Shown: positions 1 to 8,779, numbered from the stretch's first letter. The stretch is DNA of 64,000 nt from Thermohalobaculum sp039187815 (GCA_039187815.1 JBCCZI010000003.1:1-64000); one strand, 5' to 3'. The notes: generated by a model from the sequence alone, not told the origin. Program-made: numbers and translations.

Positions 1-63
1 GATCGCCACGATGAACGGCTCGAAGAACGCCCATTCCGCACCCGACATCAGCTCTCGCGCCAA
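1..63 (-). CDS. IS5-family transposase, N-terminal fragment cut by window edge
   Basis: Only the first 21 codons lie in the window. The peptide LARELMSGAEWAFFEPFIVA matches the conserved N-terminus of IS5-family (IS427-like) DDE transposases as I remember the family. I chose the TTG start at 63 because a strong AAGGGGG ribosome-binding site (69-75) lies five bases upstream; ATG at 48 is the alternative. The catalytic domain is off the edge, so intactness cannot be judged. Confidence 0.7.
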   Translation of the reverse strand, partial: MARELMSGAEWAFFEPFIVAI

Positions 64-104
64 GCCAGCCCCCTTCCGAAAGCTATCTTGAACCAAGCCC
101 CTAG
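1..104 (-). mobile_element. End of an IS5-type insertion sequence (boundary tentative)
   Basis: The transposase start at 63 places an IS terminus a few dozen bases upstream. CTAG at 101-104 fits the YTAR-type target used by some IS5 members, which would put the element's end at about 100 (reading GGGCTTGGTTCAAG inward on the minus strand). The other end is outside the window, so neither the inverted repeat nor the target duplication can be confirmed. Confidence 0.4.
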
Positions 105-233
105 GCCCGCCGGAACCCCTTCCGCCAAAAAGACATAGCGCCGAGCCTGCGACCCGCCAAAGTGGGGCGCGCCTGAGACGTGGCGCCACCCACTGCTTGC
201 CCCAACAGGCCGGGGCGGGCATATAGCGCGGCC

Positions 234-1454
234 ATGAACAGCGCGCAGCACCCTCGCATCTGCTTCGTCTCGACGATGTGCCTGTTGGACCCCGTCAGCG
301 GGGCCGCGCATTCCGTGCGCACGATCCTCGAGACGCTCGGCGCCGCTGGCTTCAGCGCCTCGGCCTTCACGGCGTCGCTGTTCGATAGCAATGACGAGGT
401 GGACTTCGGCGCCCTGCTCGGCAAAGCGGTGGGACAGCCCGATGCCCAGGGCAAGATCGCCCGCATCCAGCGCAGCGGCGTCGAACATCTGGTGTTTATG
501 ACCGCCAGCAGCCGCGGGCCCAAGATGACGTCGGACGAGCAGCGCGCCATGATGCAGAAGTGGCAGCAGAACCTCGCGCGCATCAAGCCGGACATCATCA
601 TCAGCTATGGCACCAGCCAGCTCTCGCGCAGCATGCAGGAGGCCGCGCGCAAGGCCGGCGCCAAGATCGTGTTCTATCTGGGCAATGCCGAGATCAAGGA
701 TACCGATTTCGTCCGCCCGGGGGATCGGGGGGTCAGCCCGTCCTCTCATCTGGCGCGGCATTATGCAGAGCGCTTGGGTATCGAGACCGAAGTGCTGAAC
801 CCGGTGATAAACCCGGTGCGCCTGGTGCCCGAGGGCGCCGGTATCGCCAGCCACGCCACAACCCGGCGACTGGGCTTTGTGACCTTCATCAACCCGTTGC
901 CGCACAAGGGCCTGACGATGGTGGCCCGCCTGATCGGCCGCGCGATCCATGACCGGCCGGACATGCGGTTCCTGATCCTTGAGGGCCGGATGCCGCGGCG
1001 GCTGCTGCAAGAGTTGAAGATCGATCTGCCAGCGCTCAGAAACGTCTGGTGGCTGCCGGAGCAGAAGGACATGGCCGCCGTCTATGCCCGCACTACGGTT
1101 TTGCTGGTGCCTTCCTTTTGGTCCGAGGGGTTTGGCCGCTCGGTGGTCGAGGCGCAACTGTCCGGCATCCCGGTGCTGGCAAGCGACCGCGGCGGGCTGC
1201 CCGAGGCGCTCGGCGAAGGCCCGCAAGCCTTGTCGATCTCGCAGCGCTGCATCGACAACCACTATGCCTTCCCGGATGCCGAGACGGTCGATGTCTGGTG
1301 GAGCGCGCTGACCCGGCTTTGGGATGATGACACCGCCTATGCACACGCCAGTCAGCTGGCCAAGCAGGCGGCGGCGCGCTATGCGCCGAAGACCACGCGG
1401 GAGCGCGTGATCACCCATTTCCAGTCGATCGCAGGGATCGCGACCCGGGCCTGA
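234..1454 (+). CDS. Glycosyltransferase, GT-B fold, GT4 family
   Basis: Protein of 406 residues, probably transferring a sugar from a nucleotide donor in cell-surface polysaccharide synthesis. The C-terminal half carries the GT4 signature EGFGRSVVE (the EX7E motif) followed by GIPVLASDRGGLPEAL, typical of the donor-binding domain. The N-terminal domain starts with ICFVSTMCLLDPVSGAAHS, a glycine-containing acceptor-side loop. An in-frame start exists 54 bases upstream, but ATG at 234 begins the normal GT-B first strand. It stands alone beside the IS end, so donor and acceptor cannot be inferred. Confidence 0.85.
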   Translation: MNSAQHPRICFVSTMCLLDPVSGAAHSVRTILETLGAAGFSASAFTASLFDSNDEVDFGALLGKAVGQPDAQGKIARIQRSGVEHLVFMTASSRGPKMTSDEQRAMMQKWQQNLARIKPDIIISYGTSQLSRSMQEAARKAGAKIVFYLGNAEIKDTDFVRPGDRGVSPSSHLARHYAERLGIETEVLNPVINPVRLVPEGAGIASHATTRRLGFVTFINPLPHKGLTMVARLIGRAIHDRPDMRFLILEGRMPRRLLQELKIDLPALRNVWWLPEQKDMAAVYARTTVLLVPSFWSEGFGRSVVEAQLSGIPVLASDRGGLPEALGEGPQALSISQRCIDNHYAFPDAETVDVWWSALTRLWDDDTAYAHASQLAKQAAARYAPKTTRERVITHFQSIAGIATRA

Positions 1455-1483
1455 GCCGTTCTGGCCTGTTCCAGGCGAAAGCG

Positions 1484-1738
1484 TCAGCCCGCCCTGCGTC
1501 CCGCCTCGCCGCGCGCCGCGGCGCTGGGACCCTTGTTCAGCGCTTCGAACGTTTTCGCCGCGACCACGCCATCGACCTTGAGCGCTTTTCTGGACGTCTG
1601 AAAGGCCTTGACCGCCTCGTAGGTCCGCTTCCCAAAAACACCGTCTGCAATCAGTTTGGGTTTTGCCCCAGCCGCGTTCAATTGGTCCTGCAGGGTTTTG
1701 ACATCTCGACCTTTGGACCCCCATTTCAATTTCGACAT
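1484..1738 (-). CDS. Small peptidoglycan-binding domain protein
   Basis: This 84-residue protein is essentially one PG_binding_1 domain. It has the three-helix pattern SKGRDVKTLQDQLNAAG, ADGVFGKRTYEAVKAFQ and VDGVVAAKTFEAL, which in larger proteins anchors cell-wall hydrolases to murein. It has no signal peptide and no catalytic domain, so a periplasmic role is not shown. GGGAG lies about five bases before the ATG. It converges with the glycosyltransferase gene. Confidence 0.75.
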   Translation of the reverse strand: MSKLKWGSKGRDVKTLQDQLNAAGAKPKLIADGVFGKRTYEAVKAFQTSRKALKVDGVVAAKTFEALNKGPSAAARGEAGRRAG

Positions 1739-1808
1739 AAAGGCTCCCGCGCGAATGCCAAGGCGCGAAATAGGGCGGGTGCCGGGGTCAGCAAGGTTGA
1801 TGCGCCCG

Positions 1809-2195
1809 TCAGGACAGATCCAAGGCCGAGGCCCTTAGGGCATCGAGCGGCACGATATCGAGCGCCCTGCGGTGGGTTGCTGCTAGCCGCACTTTGGGCG
1901 CGAGCCCAGCCTCCCATGCCTCGAGAAACCGCGCGGCACAGAGGCACCACTGGTTGCCGGGCTTCAGGCCAGCGAACCCGAACTCGGGCCGCGGCGTCGA
2001 CAGGTCATTACCCATGCGCTTAGAGAAGGCGAGGAACTCCGCCGTCATCACGGCACAAACCGTATGACTGCCGCGGTCCATCTCATTCGTGTCGCAGCAC
2101 CCATTGCGGAAAAAGCCCGTGACCGGGTCGGCGCTGCATGGCTCCAGCACATCCCCAAGGACATTGATCGAAGGGTCGATCTCCATCGCGCGCAT
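1809..2195 (-). CDS. DUF2237 family protein
   Basis: Protein of 128 residues of unknown function. The family pattern is clear: NVLGDVLEPCSADPVTGFFR, then GCCDTNEMDRGSHTVCAVMT, STPRPEFGFAGLKPG and WCLCAARFLEA. The conserved cysteines (EPCS, GCC, TVCAV, WCLCA) suggest metal binding or redox chemistry, but that is inference. I chose ATG at 2195 because GGGAGAG precedes it. The open frame continues to 2237 without a better site. It is transcribed divergently from the Ysc84-type gene. Confidence 0.85.
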   Translation of the reverse strand: MRAMEIDPSINVLGDVLEPCSADPVTGFFRNGCCDTNEMDRGSHTVCAVMTAEFLAFSKRMGNDLSTPRPEFGFAGLKPGNQWCLCAARFLEAWEAGLAPKVRLAATHRRALDIVPLDALRASALDLS

Positions 2196-2285
2196 CGGCT
2201 CTCTCCCACTCTCGTGTCTTGCGACCGTGCCGGACACGACTCATCTAGGGCTCAGATCGGCAGCCTAACAGAAAGGACAGGGGCC

Positions 2286-2849
2286 ATGACCATCACCAGA
2301 CGCCAGAGCATGGGGCTCGTCGTCGCGGCCGCACTCGTCGCGACCGTCGGAGCCGCCGAGGCGGAGAACGCCGCCGTGATTGACACCCGCGTGGATCTCG
2401 CGCTCGAAGAGCTCTACCGCACCGTTCCGGGATCGAGGGATCTGGCCGGCCGGGCGCTCGGCGTGCTTGTGATGCCCTCGGTGGTCAAGGGCGGCTTCAT
2501 CGTGGGCGGCAGCTATGGCGAGGGCGGGCTGCGCCTGCCCATCGACGGCACGCTGACCAAAGCGGGATACTATTCGGTCGCTGCCGCCTCGATCGGTCTG
2601 CAGGCGGGTGTGCAGGAGAGCGCGCATGCTCTGTTCTTCATGACCCAAGGCGCGCTCGACGGGTTCCGCCGGTCCGATGGCTGGGAACTGGGCGCCGATG
2701 CCGAGTTCACAGCGCTCGACAAGGGCGTCAACATCGGCACCGACTCGACGGTCTATCAAAAGCCGATCGTCGCCATCATGTTCTCGCAGGATGGGCTGTT
2801 GTTGGGGGCAAGCCTCGAGGGCGCTAAGTACTCGCCGATTGTACGCTGA
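2286..2849 (+). CDS. Exported YSC84-like (DUF500) lipid-binding domain protein
   Basis: Protein of 187 residues. The N-terminus is an export signal with twin arginines (TITRRQSMGLVVAAALVATV) ending near AEA at residue 26, so Tat export is possible. The mature part has the YSC84/SYLF pattern, including AGRALGVLVMPSVVKGGFIVG and a glycine-rich end (FSQDGLLLGASLEGAKYS). Eukaryotic relatives bind phosphoinositides; bacterial members are periplasmic and of unknown role. ATG at 2286 is used because AAAGGA lies upstream and it begins the signal peptide; the longer open frame upstream is not plausible. Confidence 0.85.
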   Translation: MTITRRQSMGLVVAAALVATVGAAEAENAAVIDTRVDLALEELYRTVPGSRDLAGRALGVLVMPSVVKGGFIVGGSYGEGGLRLPIDGTLTKAGYYSVAAASIGLQAGVQESAHALFFMTQGALDGFRRSDGWELGADAEFTALDKGVNIGTDSTVYQKPIVAIMFSQDGLLLGASLEGAKYSPIVR

Positions 2850-2956
2850 GGCGGGGCACACCGGCTCTTGAACGAGTCGGGCACATCGGGCAGGTCTTGG
2901 GGAGCGGGGGCGATGCAACGCATGGGCTGCCGCGGTGCGAAGCTTGAGCCGAGCCC

Positions 2957-4810
2957 ATGACCCTCCTGCGCGTTTCTCTGCTGCTCATCCTGATTGGCCT
3001 GTCGGGGCTGGGGGCGATCCTGACCGCGCGCGCCATCACGGCCGAGGTCGAAGCGGTGCTGCGAGAGCGCTCAGCGGCGGCGTTGAAAGCTTTGGGCATG
3101 GGCTGGGCCGAGCCATCAGTCGATGGGTTCCGTGTTTCCCTGCGCGGCGAGGCGCCAGACCGCGACGAGCAGGCCGAGGCGCTGGCCACCGTGGCGCTGG
3201 TGCTGCCCGAGGCCGCCGTGCTAATCGACCGAACCACCGTGCGCCCGCCGCCGCAGCCAGTGCTTCCGCCGCCGCGAATCGAGATCGCGCGCAATGCATT
3301 GGCGGTGACCTTCACGGGTCGGCTGCCGGGGGAGCCTGAACGCCAGGCCCTGCTCGATGCCTTTGCCAAGGCCGCGCCCAGTCTGACGGTGCATCCGCTC
3401 ATCGAGTTGCGCGCGCGCGCCGGCATGGAGCCGTTGATGCTCGGCATCGCTGCGAAGGCCGTGGCCGGCGTGCCGCAGGCGCATGTGATCGCCGAGCCGG
3501 GCTTGCTGCGGATCTCGGGACTGGCGGCAACCGAGGAGGAGCGCGACCGGATCATGGCGGCGATCGCCAGCGATGCCCCGGACGGCGCCCGCATCGACAT
3601 CGATCTGCGCGTGCCGCCACCGATCATCTCGCCCTTTGTCATCGCCCTGGTGAAAATGCCGGGGGGTGGTCTGCGGCTCGAGACCTGTGCCGCGCGGTCG
3701 TTGGAGGAAGCGGAACGTCTTCAAGCACTGCTGGCGCGCGCCGGCTTGTATGAGGCCCCCTCGCCCTGCCCCGTCGGATTGGGCGGTCCGCCAGGCGATT
3801 GGACCGGCGCAATTGATCTCGGGCTTGCGGCTCTCGCGCTGGTGCCCCAAGGGCGGCTGCACCTCACCCATGGGCTGCTACGCCTGACCGTCGGCGGGTC
3901 GATTGACATGCAGACCCGTGACGAGGCCGAAGCCCTTTTTCTGCGATTGCCTAACGGCTTCCAGGGCCAGATCGTGGCGTATCCGAGCACGCCAACGGCG
4001 CCGCAAGCAACAGATACCGAGCCGCAGTCGCCAGATTTCGCCGAGCGGCCCTGGCTGACCGCGAGCTTTGATCGTGACGGCGTGATCTTGGCCGGCCGGA
4101 TGCCGAGCCAACCGACGGCCGATGCCTTGTCCGCTCTGGCCTCGGCCCGTTTCCCGGGTGAGGTGCTGAGCGACGCGGTCACCCATGTGGACGCACCGGA
4201 TACCGATCCGACCTGGCAAACCGCCAGTTTTGCGGCCATCGAAGCCCTGGCGCTGTTGCCCGAGGGCCGTCTCGAGCTAACCGATGCGCGCTTGCGGCTC
4301 TCCGGGCGCATCGACGACCCGGCCTTAGCGGGTCAGATCCATCGGGCCCTAGCCGGGGCCTTGCCGGGCATCACCGTGAGCACGGCGCTCACGGTCGATC
4401 TGCCCGCCCAAGTCGCGGCCCAGCCCTTGAGCACAGCCCGGTGCCTGACCCGGCTGAACGGACATGTGGCGCTCCACCCTATCCGCTTCGCTCCCGGCTC
4501 GGCCGTGCTCGAAGCCGAGGCGGAACCGGTGCTGGATGAGATTGCCCAGTTGCTCGGTCGCTGCCCGGTAGCGGTGGTCGAGATCGGGGGCCATACGGAC
4601 AGCCAGGGCTCGGAGGGTCTGAACGAGCGGCTGAGCACCGCTCGGGCCAATGCAGTGCGCGACGCCCTGCTGCTCCGCGGCATTCAATTGGCGCGCCTGG
4701 CCGCCAGAGGGTACGGAGAGATCCGGCCCATTGCCTCGAACAAGACGGAGGCCGGACGCGAGCGGAACCGCCGGATCGCCTTCGCGCCGGCCCCGGAGGA
4801 GACACGATGA
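2957..4810 (+). CDS. OmpA-family envelope protein with repeated BON-like segments
   Basis: Protein of 617 residues. An N-terminal hydrophobic helix (LLRVSLLLILIGLSGLGAIL) acts as a signal or anchor. The middle contains several BON-like alpha/beta segments. Two clear internal repeats are LALVPQGRLHLTHGLLRLTV near residue 290 and LALLPEGRLELTDARLRLSG near residue 430. The last 115 residues form an OmpA domain (RFAPGSAVLEAEAEP, GGHTDSQGSEGLNERLS, RNRRIAF) that binds peptidoglycan non-covalently. It overlaps the next gene by 4 bases, so the two are co-translated. It probably ties envelope layers to the cell wall. Confidence 0.85.
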   Translation: MTLLRVSLLLILIGLSGLGAILTARAITAEVEAVLRERSAAALKALGMGWAEPSVDGFRVSLRGEAPDRDEQAEALATVALVLPEAAVLIDRTTVRPPPQPVLPPPRIEIARNALAVTFTGRLPGEPERQALLDAFAKAAPSLTVHPLIELRARAGMEPLMLGIAAKAVAGVPQAHVIAEPGLLRISGLAATEEERDRIMAAIASDAPDGARIDIDLRVPPPIISPFVIALVKMPGGGLRLETCAARSLEEAERLQALLARAGLYEAPSPCPVGLGGPPGDWTGAIDLGLAALALVPQGRLHLTHGLLRLTVGGSIDMQTRDEAEALFLRLPNGFQGQIVAYPSTPTAPQATDTEPQSPDFAERPWLTASFDRDGVILAGRMPSQPTADALSALASARFPGEVLSDAVTHVDAPDTDPTWQTASFAAIEALALLPEGRLELTDARLRLSGRIDDPALAGQIHRALAGALPGITVSTALTVDLPAQVAAQPLSTARCLTRLNGHVALHPIRFAPGSAVLEAEAEPVLDEIAQLLGRCPVAVVEIGGHTDSQGSEGLNERLSTARANAVRDALLLRGIQLARLAARGYGEIRPIASNKTEAGRERNRRIAFAPAPEETR

Positions 4811-5205
4811 CCGGAGACGAACTGAGCTGGGCGATTGCCGCCACGCTGTTGTCAGCAGCGCTGGTCGGATGGGTGTTCCATTGGATCTGGTGCATGCTCG
4901 CGCGGGCCACCAGTTCCGAGCGCGAACGGATCAGCCATCTGGTCCGGGATCTTGGCACCGCCGAAGACGCCCGGGAAGCAGCCGAAGCACGGGCAAACGC
5001 GGCGGACACCGCCCTGGCCGAGGGCGAGGCCGTATTGGCCAAGGGCTTGGCCGATGCAGCGGCCGACCGCGATGCCCGGATTGCCGAGGCCGAGGCCGCC
5101 GCCGATACGGCCGTCCGCGAGGCGAAGGCCGAGGCGCAGACCGCATGGGACGGGCTGGCCCATGCCCGCCGACGCATCGCGGACCTCGAAGCGCAGCTCG
5201 GTTAA
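4807..5205 (+). CDS. Small membrane protein with long coiled coil
   Basis: Protein of 132 residues with no recognised family. Residues 8-30 form one transmembrane helix. The rest is an Ala/Glu/Arg-rich heptad region (about residues 38-130) expected to be a coiled coil. Its start overlaps the OmpA-type gene in ATGA, so the two are probably made together and may work together at the envelope. The stop overlaps the stop of the converging EamA gene by three bases. Confidence 0.65.
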   Translation: MTGDELSWAIAATLLSAALVGWVFHWIWCMLARATSSERERISHLVRDLGTAEDAREAAEARANAADTALAEGEAVLAKGLADAAADRDARIAEAEAAADTAVREAKAEAQTAWDGLAHARRRIADLEAQLG

Positions 5206-6050
5206 CCGCGCTCGTCCCGCAACAACAGCCCGAGCGCCATCAGCGTCGCCACCACGCCCAGCCAAACCGGAGCCGCCACCCATGCTCCGGTCAAGACCCC
5301 TTCCCACAGGATCACGAAGCTCGGCACCAGGTAGCCATAGGCCATGACCTTCGAGGCCGGCAGGCGCAGGGCTGCAAAGCGCATCAGGATGAAGCTGACA
5401 ACCGTCGCCATGACCCCAAGATAGGCGATCGCGTACCACACCACAGGCGCAAGCGCCGTCCAGTCGGTTGCCGCGATTTCGGCGGCCCCATAGCCTGCGG
5501 TCACGACCAACCCGCCCAGCAGCACGCCGAGGCCGAAAGCCGGGGCGGGCTCGCCTCTGCTGAGCTTGGCGACCAGCGGCGTATAGAGCGCATGGCAGGC
5601 GCAACCAATCAGGAACAGCGCCTCGCCGAGACCGAGCTGAAAGCTGAGCAGCGCGTCGAGGTCACCCCGGAAGATCACCCAAAGCGCGCCCGCCCCACCG
5701 ACCAACAGCGCCAAGGCCATGCCCGGCGTGGTGATCTGGCGCATCAAGAGCCATCCAAAGGCACCGGACATGATCGGCATCAATGTGAAGACAGCGGCCA
5801 GCGAGACTGGATCCGTCCGCTTCAGCCCTTCGAACATCAGCACGAAATAGGCGCCGAACAGCCCGCCCATCGCTGCAAACCGCCAGGGCGCGCGGAAATG
5901 GACCGCGCGGATCAGGGGCGCGGCGATCACTCCCGCCACCACTGCGGCCAGAAGAAACCGAACCGCCGTGATCGCCCCCGCTCCGATATGCGGCGCGGCC
6001 CGGTCGCCGAGGACGAAAGACACCGAGATCACTAGGGCAAAGGCCAGCAT
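5202..6050 (-). CDS. EamA/DMT-family transporter
   Basis: Protein of 282 residues with about ten hydrophobic helices in two EamA repeats: residues 1-130 with SLAAVFTLMPIMSGAFGWLL, and 145-275 with YAIAYLGVMATVVSFILMRF. Members of this drug/metabolite superfamily export amino acids or other small metabolites; the substrate cannot be told here. No strong ribosome-binding site is seen at the ATG. The reading frame stays open upstream (RREALRGHAA before the Met) without an ATG, so the true start may be a rarer codon slightly upstream. Confidence 0.85.
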   Translation of the reverse strand: MLAFALVISVSFVLGDRAAPHIGAGAITAVRFLLAAVVAGVIAAPLIRAVHFRAPWRFAAMGGLFGAYFVLMFEGLKRTDPVSLAAVFTLMPIMSGAFGWLLMRQITTPGMALALLVGGAGALWVIFRGDLDALLSFQLGLGEALFLIGCACHALYTPLVAKLSRGEPAPAFGLGVLLGGLVVTAGYGAAEIAATDWTALAPVVWYAIAYLGVMATVVSFILMRFAALRLPASKVMAYGYLVPSFVILWEGVLTGAWVAAPVWLGVVATLMALGLLLRDERG

Positions 6051-6265
6051 CGCCGCATGGCCGCGCAGCGCCTCCCGCCGCCGGTGGTCGGGATAGCGAG
6101 GCGACTGTCCGGGGCTCGCGGTGGCGCTCAGCGTGGTGTCCTCAACAGCCGGCCCATGAAAGGGCCAAGGCGCACCGCTAGCATGCGCAGAGCAGAGGCG
6201 TCATCCCCGACCCTGCGGGCTTGACAGGGGCGCGCGCTCCGCAATGCTGGCGCCGGAGGAGAGCC

Positions 6266-6925
6266 ATGGCCCGCACCCGCATCAAGATCTGCTGCATCGG
6301 CTCTGCCGAGGAGGCCGAACTCGCCAGCAGAGCGGGCGCCGATCTCTTGGGCTTGGTCGGTCCGATGCTGAGCGGACCCGGAACTCTCGAGCTGAGCAAA
6401 GCGGCCCGGATCGCCGAGCGGGCCCCGCCCTGGTCGCGCCCTGTGCTGCTCACCGCCTCGGAGACGGCCGATCAAATCCTGCGCGATGCCGAGACCGCGG
6501 GCGTCGGCGCCGTCCAGGTCGTGCGCCATATCGCGCCCAGCGAGGCGGAGCGCCTCGGGCGCTTGCCGCTCCTCTACATCCAGGTGCTCCATGTCACCGG
6601 GGCGGAGTGCATGGATCTGATCCCTCTCTACAGCCCCCATTGCGATGCTTTCCTGCTGGACAGCGGCCGGCCGGAGGCTGCGGTTCTGGGTGGTACGGGC
6701 GACCCGCATGACTGGGCGCTCAGTGCCGAGATCGTGCGCCGAGCGCCGTGTCCCGTCTTTCTGGCCGGTGGGCTCGATCCCGCCAACGTGGCCCGCGCCA
6801 TCCGACAGGTGCGCCCCTTCGGCGTGGATGTCTGCTCCCGCCTCAGACCCGGCGGAGCCCTGTCGCCTGATTTGCTCTCAGGCTTTGTCGAGGCCGTTGG
6901 CGGGGCATTGGGAGAGGCCGCATGA
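6266..6925 (+). CDS. TrpF-like (phosphoribosylanthranilate isomerase family) protein in a nucleoside operon
   Basis: Protein of 219 residues with the TrpF TIM-barrel landmarks: KIC near the N-terminus (general-base Cys), AFLLDSG (general-acid Asp), GGTGDPHDW, and the phosphate loop FLAGGLDPANV with GVDVCSR. The usual SPR motif after strand 2, whose Arg contacts the anthranilate carboxylate, is replaced by SGPGT, and the usual QLHG is VQVVR. It overlaps ribokinase by 4 bases, not tryptophan genes. I infer an Amadori-type isomerase acting on another ribose-phosphate N-glycoside. ATG 6266 follows GGAGGA. Confidence 0.65.
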   Translation: MARTRIKICCIGSAEEAELASRAGADLLGLVGPMLSGPGTLELSKAARIAERAPPWSRPVLLTASETADQILRDAETAGVGAVQVVRHIAPSEAERLGRLPLLYIQVLHVTGAECMDLIPLYSPHCDAFLLDSGRPEAAVLGGTGDPHDWALSAEIVRRAPCPVFLAGGLDPANVARAIRQVRPFGVDVCSRLRPGGALSPDLLSGFVEAVGGALGEAA

Positions 6926-7809
6926 CCCTCCACGTCCTCGGGTCGGTGAACATCGACCATGTCTACCGGGTGCCCCATGCGCCCGGGCCCGGAGAGACGC
7001 TGGCGGACCAGGGCTATGCCCGGGGTCTTGGCGGCAAGGGCGCCAACCAGGCGCTGGCGGCGGCACGGGCCGGCGCCGCGGTGCGGTTTGTCGGGGCGAT
7101 CGGCGCCGATGGCGGCTGGACGCGCCACCATCTGGCAAGCACAGGCGTGGCGGTCGACCACTTGGCCCAAGTCAGTGAAGCCACCGGTCATGCGGTGATC
7201 CTGGTCGAGCCGTGTGGGGAGAATCGCATCATCATCCATGGCGGCGCCAACCGTGCCCTGCCCGCCTCGTTGATCGACGCGGCCCTCTCGGCGGCTCGTC
7301 CTGGGGATTGGTGGCTGTCCCAAAACGAGACAACACGGGTGCACGAAAGCTTTGTCGCCGCGCGGGCCGCTGGCCTGCGAACGGCCTATGCTGCCGCGCC
7401 CTTTGATGCGGCAGCGGCCGAAGCGGTGCTCGACGGCCTCGACCTCCTGGCTCTGAACGAAGGCGAGGCAGCCGCGCTCGAGACCCATCTCGGCCAACCG
7501 CTGGCCGCGCTGCCGGTGACGCACGTGCTGCTGACCCTTGGGGCGCAGGGCGCTCGGCTGATCTCAGGCGCTCCCGGCGCGCGCACGGTGCTCGAGGTTC
7601 CGGCTTTTCCGGTCACGCCGATCGACACGACAGGCGCGGGGGACTGCTTTCTCGGCGTCGCTCTGGCCGGTCTCGATCACGGCCTAGAGGCCGCCGAGGC
7701 GCTTCGGCGTGCCGCGGCGGCGGCGGCGATCCAAGTCACCCGGCCCGGCGCCGCCGGTGCGCTGCCCGATGTCACCGAAATCGATGCCTTTCTCGCGGAG
7801 CGTGCATGA
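6922..7809 (+). CDS. rbsK: Ribokinase, PfkB family
   Basis: Protein of 295 residues. It is expected to phosphorylate D-ribose to ribose 5-phosphate with ATP. The N-terminal PfkB signature GLGGKGANQALAAARAGA starts near residue 35. The C-terminal signature DTTGAGDCFLG near residue 235 supplies the catalytic Asp and anion hole. Frames overlap by 4 bases on both sides (TrpF-like and nucleoside hydrolase), so the three are translated together. With the hydrolase it would turn nucleoside ribose into central-metabolism ribose 5-phosphate. Confidence 0.85.
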   Translation: MTLHVLGSVNIDHVYRVPHAPGPGETLADQGYARGLGGKGANQALAAARAGAAVRFVGAIGADGGWTRHHLASTGVAVDHLAQVSEATGHAVILVEPCGENRIIIHGGANRALPASLIDAALSAARPGDWWLSQNETTRVHESFVAARAAGLRTAYAAAPFDAAAAEAVLDGLDLLALNEGEAAALETHLGQPLAALPVTHVLLTLGAQGARLISGAPGARTVLEVPAFPVTPIDTTGAGDCFLGVALAGLDHGLEAAEALRRAAAAAAIQVTRPGAAGALPDVTEIDAFLAERA

Positions 7810-8732
7810 GCCCTTTGCCCATCATCATCGACACCGATCCCGGCGTGGACGACGCGATGGCGATCCTCTACGCCTTGGCCGAGCCGGAGATCGACCTGAT
7901 CGGGCTGACTTCGGTCTTTGGCAATATCAATGGGCCCTTGGCCGCGTTGAACGCGCTCCGGTTGGTCGAACTTGCGGGCGCCGAGGTGCCCGTCGCCGTC
8001 GGTGCGAGCCGTCCCCGTGTGCAAGACCCGGTCGGCGATGCGACCTATGTCCACGGCGAGGGCGGGTTTGGCACCGTCTCGCTGCCTCATCCGAGCCGGC
8101 TCCCCGATCCGCGGCCGGCTCCGCAGTTCCTGGCCAAGATGTGCGCGGCTCGCCCGGGCGAGGTTACGCTGGTCGCGGTGGGTCCGCTCACCAATCTGGC
8201 CGCGGCGCTCGACGAGACGCCCGAGATAGCGCGCACCGTCCGCTCGGTGGTCGTCATGGGCGGCGCGGTGCGCTGCCGGGGCAATGTCACGCCCTATGCC
8301 GAGGCCAATATCTGGCAGGATCCCCATGCAGCCCAGCGGGTCTTCGATGCTGAATGGCCGCTCACCCTTGTGGGGCTCGATGTGACCGAGCGGATCACCT
8401 GCAATGCCGCCGATCTGGCGCCCATGGCCGAGAGGTCTCCGCGATGCGGAGCGTTCCTGGCCGACGCAGCGGCCTTCTATTTCGATTTCCACAAGCGCAC
8501 CGCCGGCATCGATGGCTGTCACCTCCACGACCCCGCGGCGGTGATCGCAGCCCACGATCCCAGCCTGTTCACCCAGCAGACTGCGCCGCTGGCCGTCACG
8601 CTCGACGGTGACGCGATCGGCCAAACCCGCGAGGCGGAGACCGGCCGGCCCAACGACATCTGCGTGGATGCGGATATCGAGGGCGTCCGCGCCCGCTTTC
8701 TCTCCGCCCTGCATGCCGGCCGTTTGCCCTGA
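7806..8732 (+). CDS. Inosine-uridine type nucleoside hydrolase
   Basis: Protein of 308 residues that hydrolyses ribonucleosides to free base and ribose. The N-terminal IDTDPGVDDAMAI holds the Asp cluster that binds the essential Ca2+. LVAVGPLTNLAAAL and VVVMGGAV are family motifs, and GCHLHDPAAV near the C-terminus gives the late His/Asp. Length is normal for the IunH/Rih family. Base preference cannot be read from the sequence. It overlaps ribokinase by 4 bases and lies upstream of the nucleoside ABC transporter. Confidence 0.9.
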   Translation: MSPLPIIIDTDPGVDDAMAILYALAEPEIDLIGLTSVFGNINGPLAALNALRLVELAGAEVPVAVGASRPRVQDPVGDATYVHGEGGFGTVSLPHPSRLPDPRPAPQFLAKMCAARPGEVTLVAVGPLTNLAAALDETPEIARTVRSVVVMGGAVRCRGNVTPYAEANIWQDPHAAQRVFDAEWPLTLVGLDVTERITCNAADLAPMAERSPRCGAFLADAAAFYFDFHKRTAGIDGCHLHDPAAVIAAHDPSLFTQQTAPLAVTLDGDAIGQTREAETGRPNDICVDADIEGVRARFLSALHAGRLP

Positions 8733-8779
8733 TCGAGCGGCACGGTACACTCAGCACGCCCAGAGCAAAGGAGCCCGCC

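Noticed and set aside
48..1724. Minus-strand open frame of 558 codons antisense to the glycosyltransferase
   Set aside because: It is the GC-rich shadow of the glycosyltransferase frame; the product has no recognisable fold and no ribosome-binding site.
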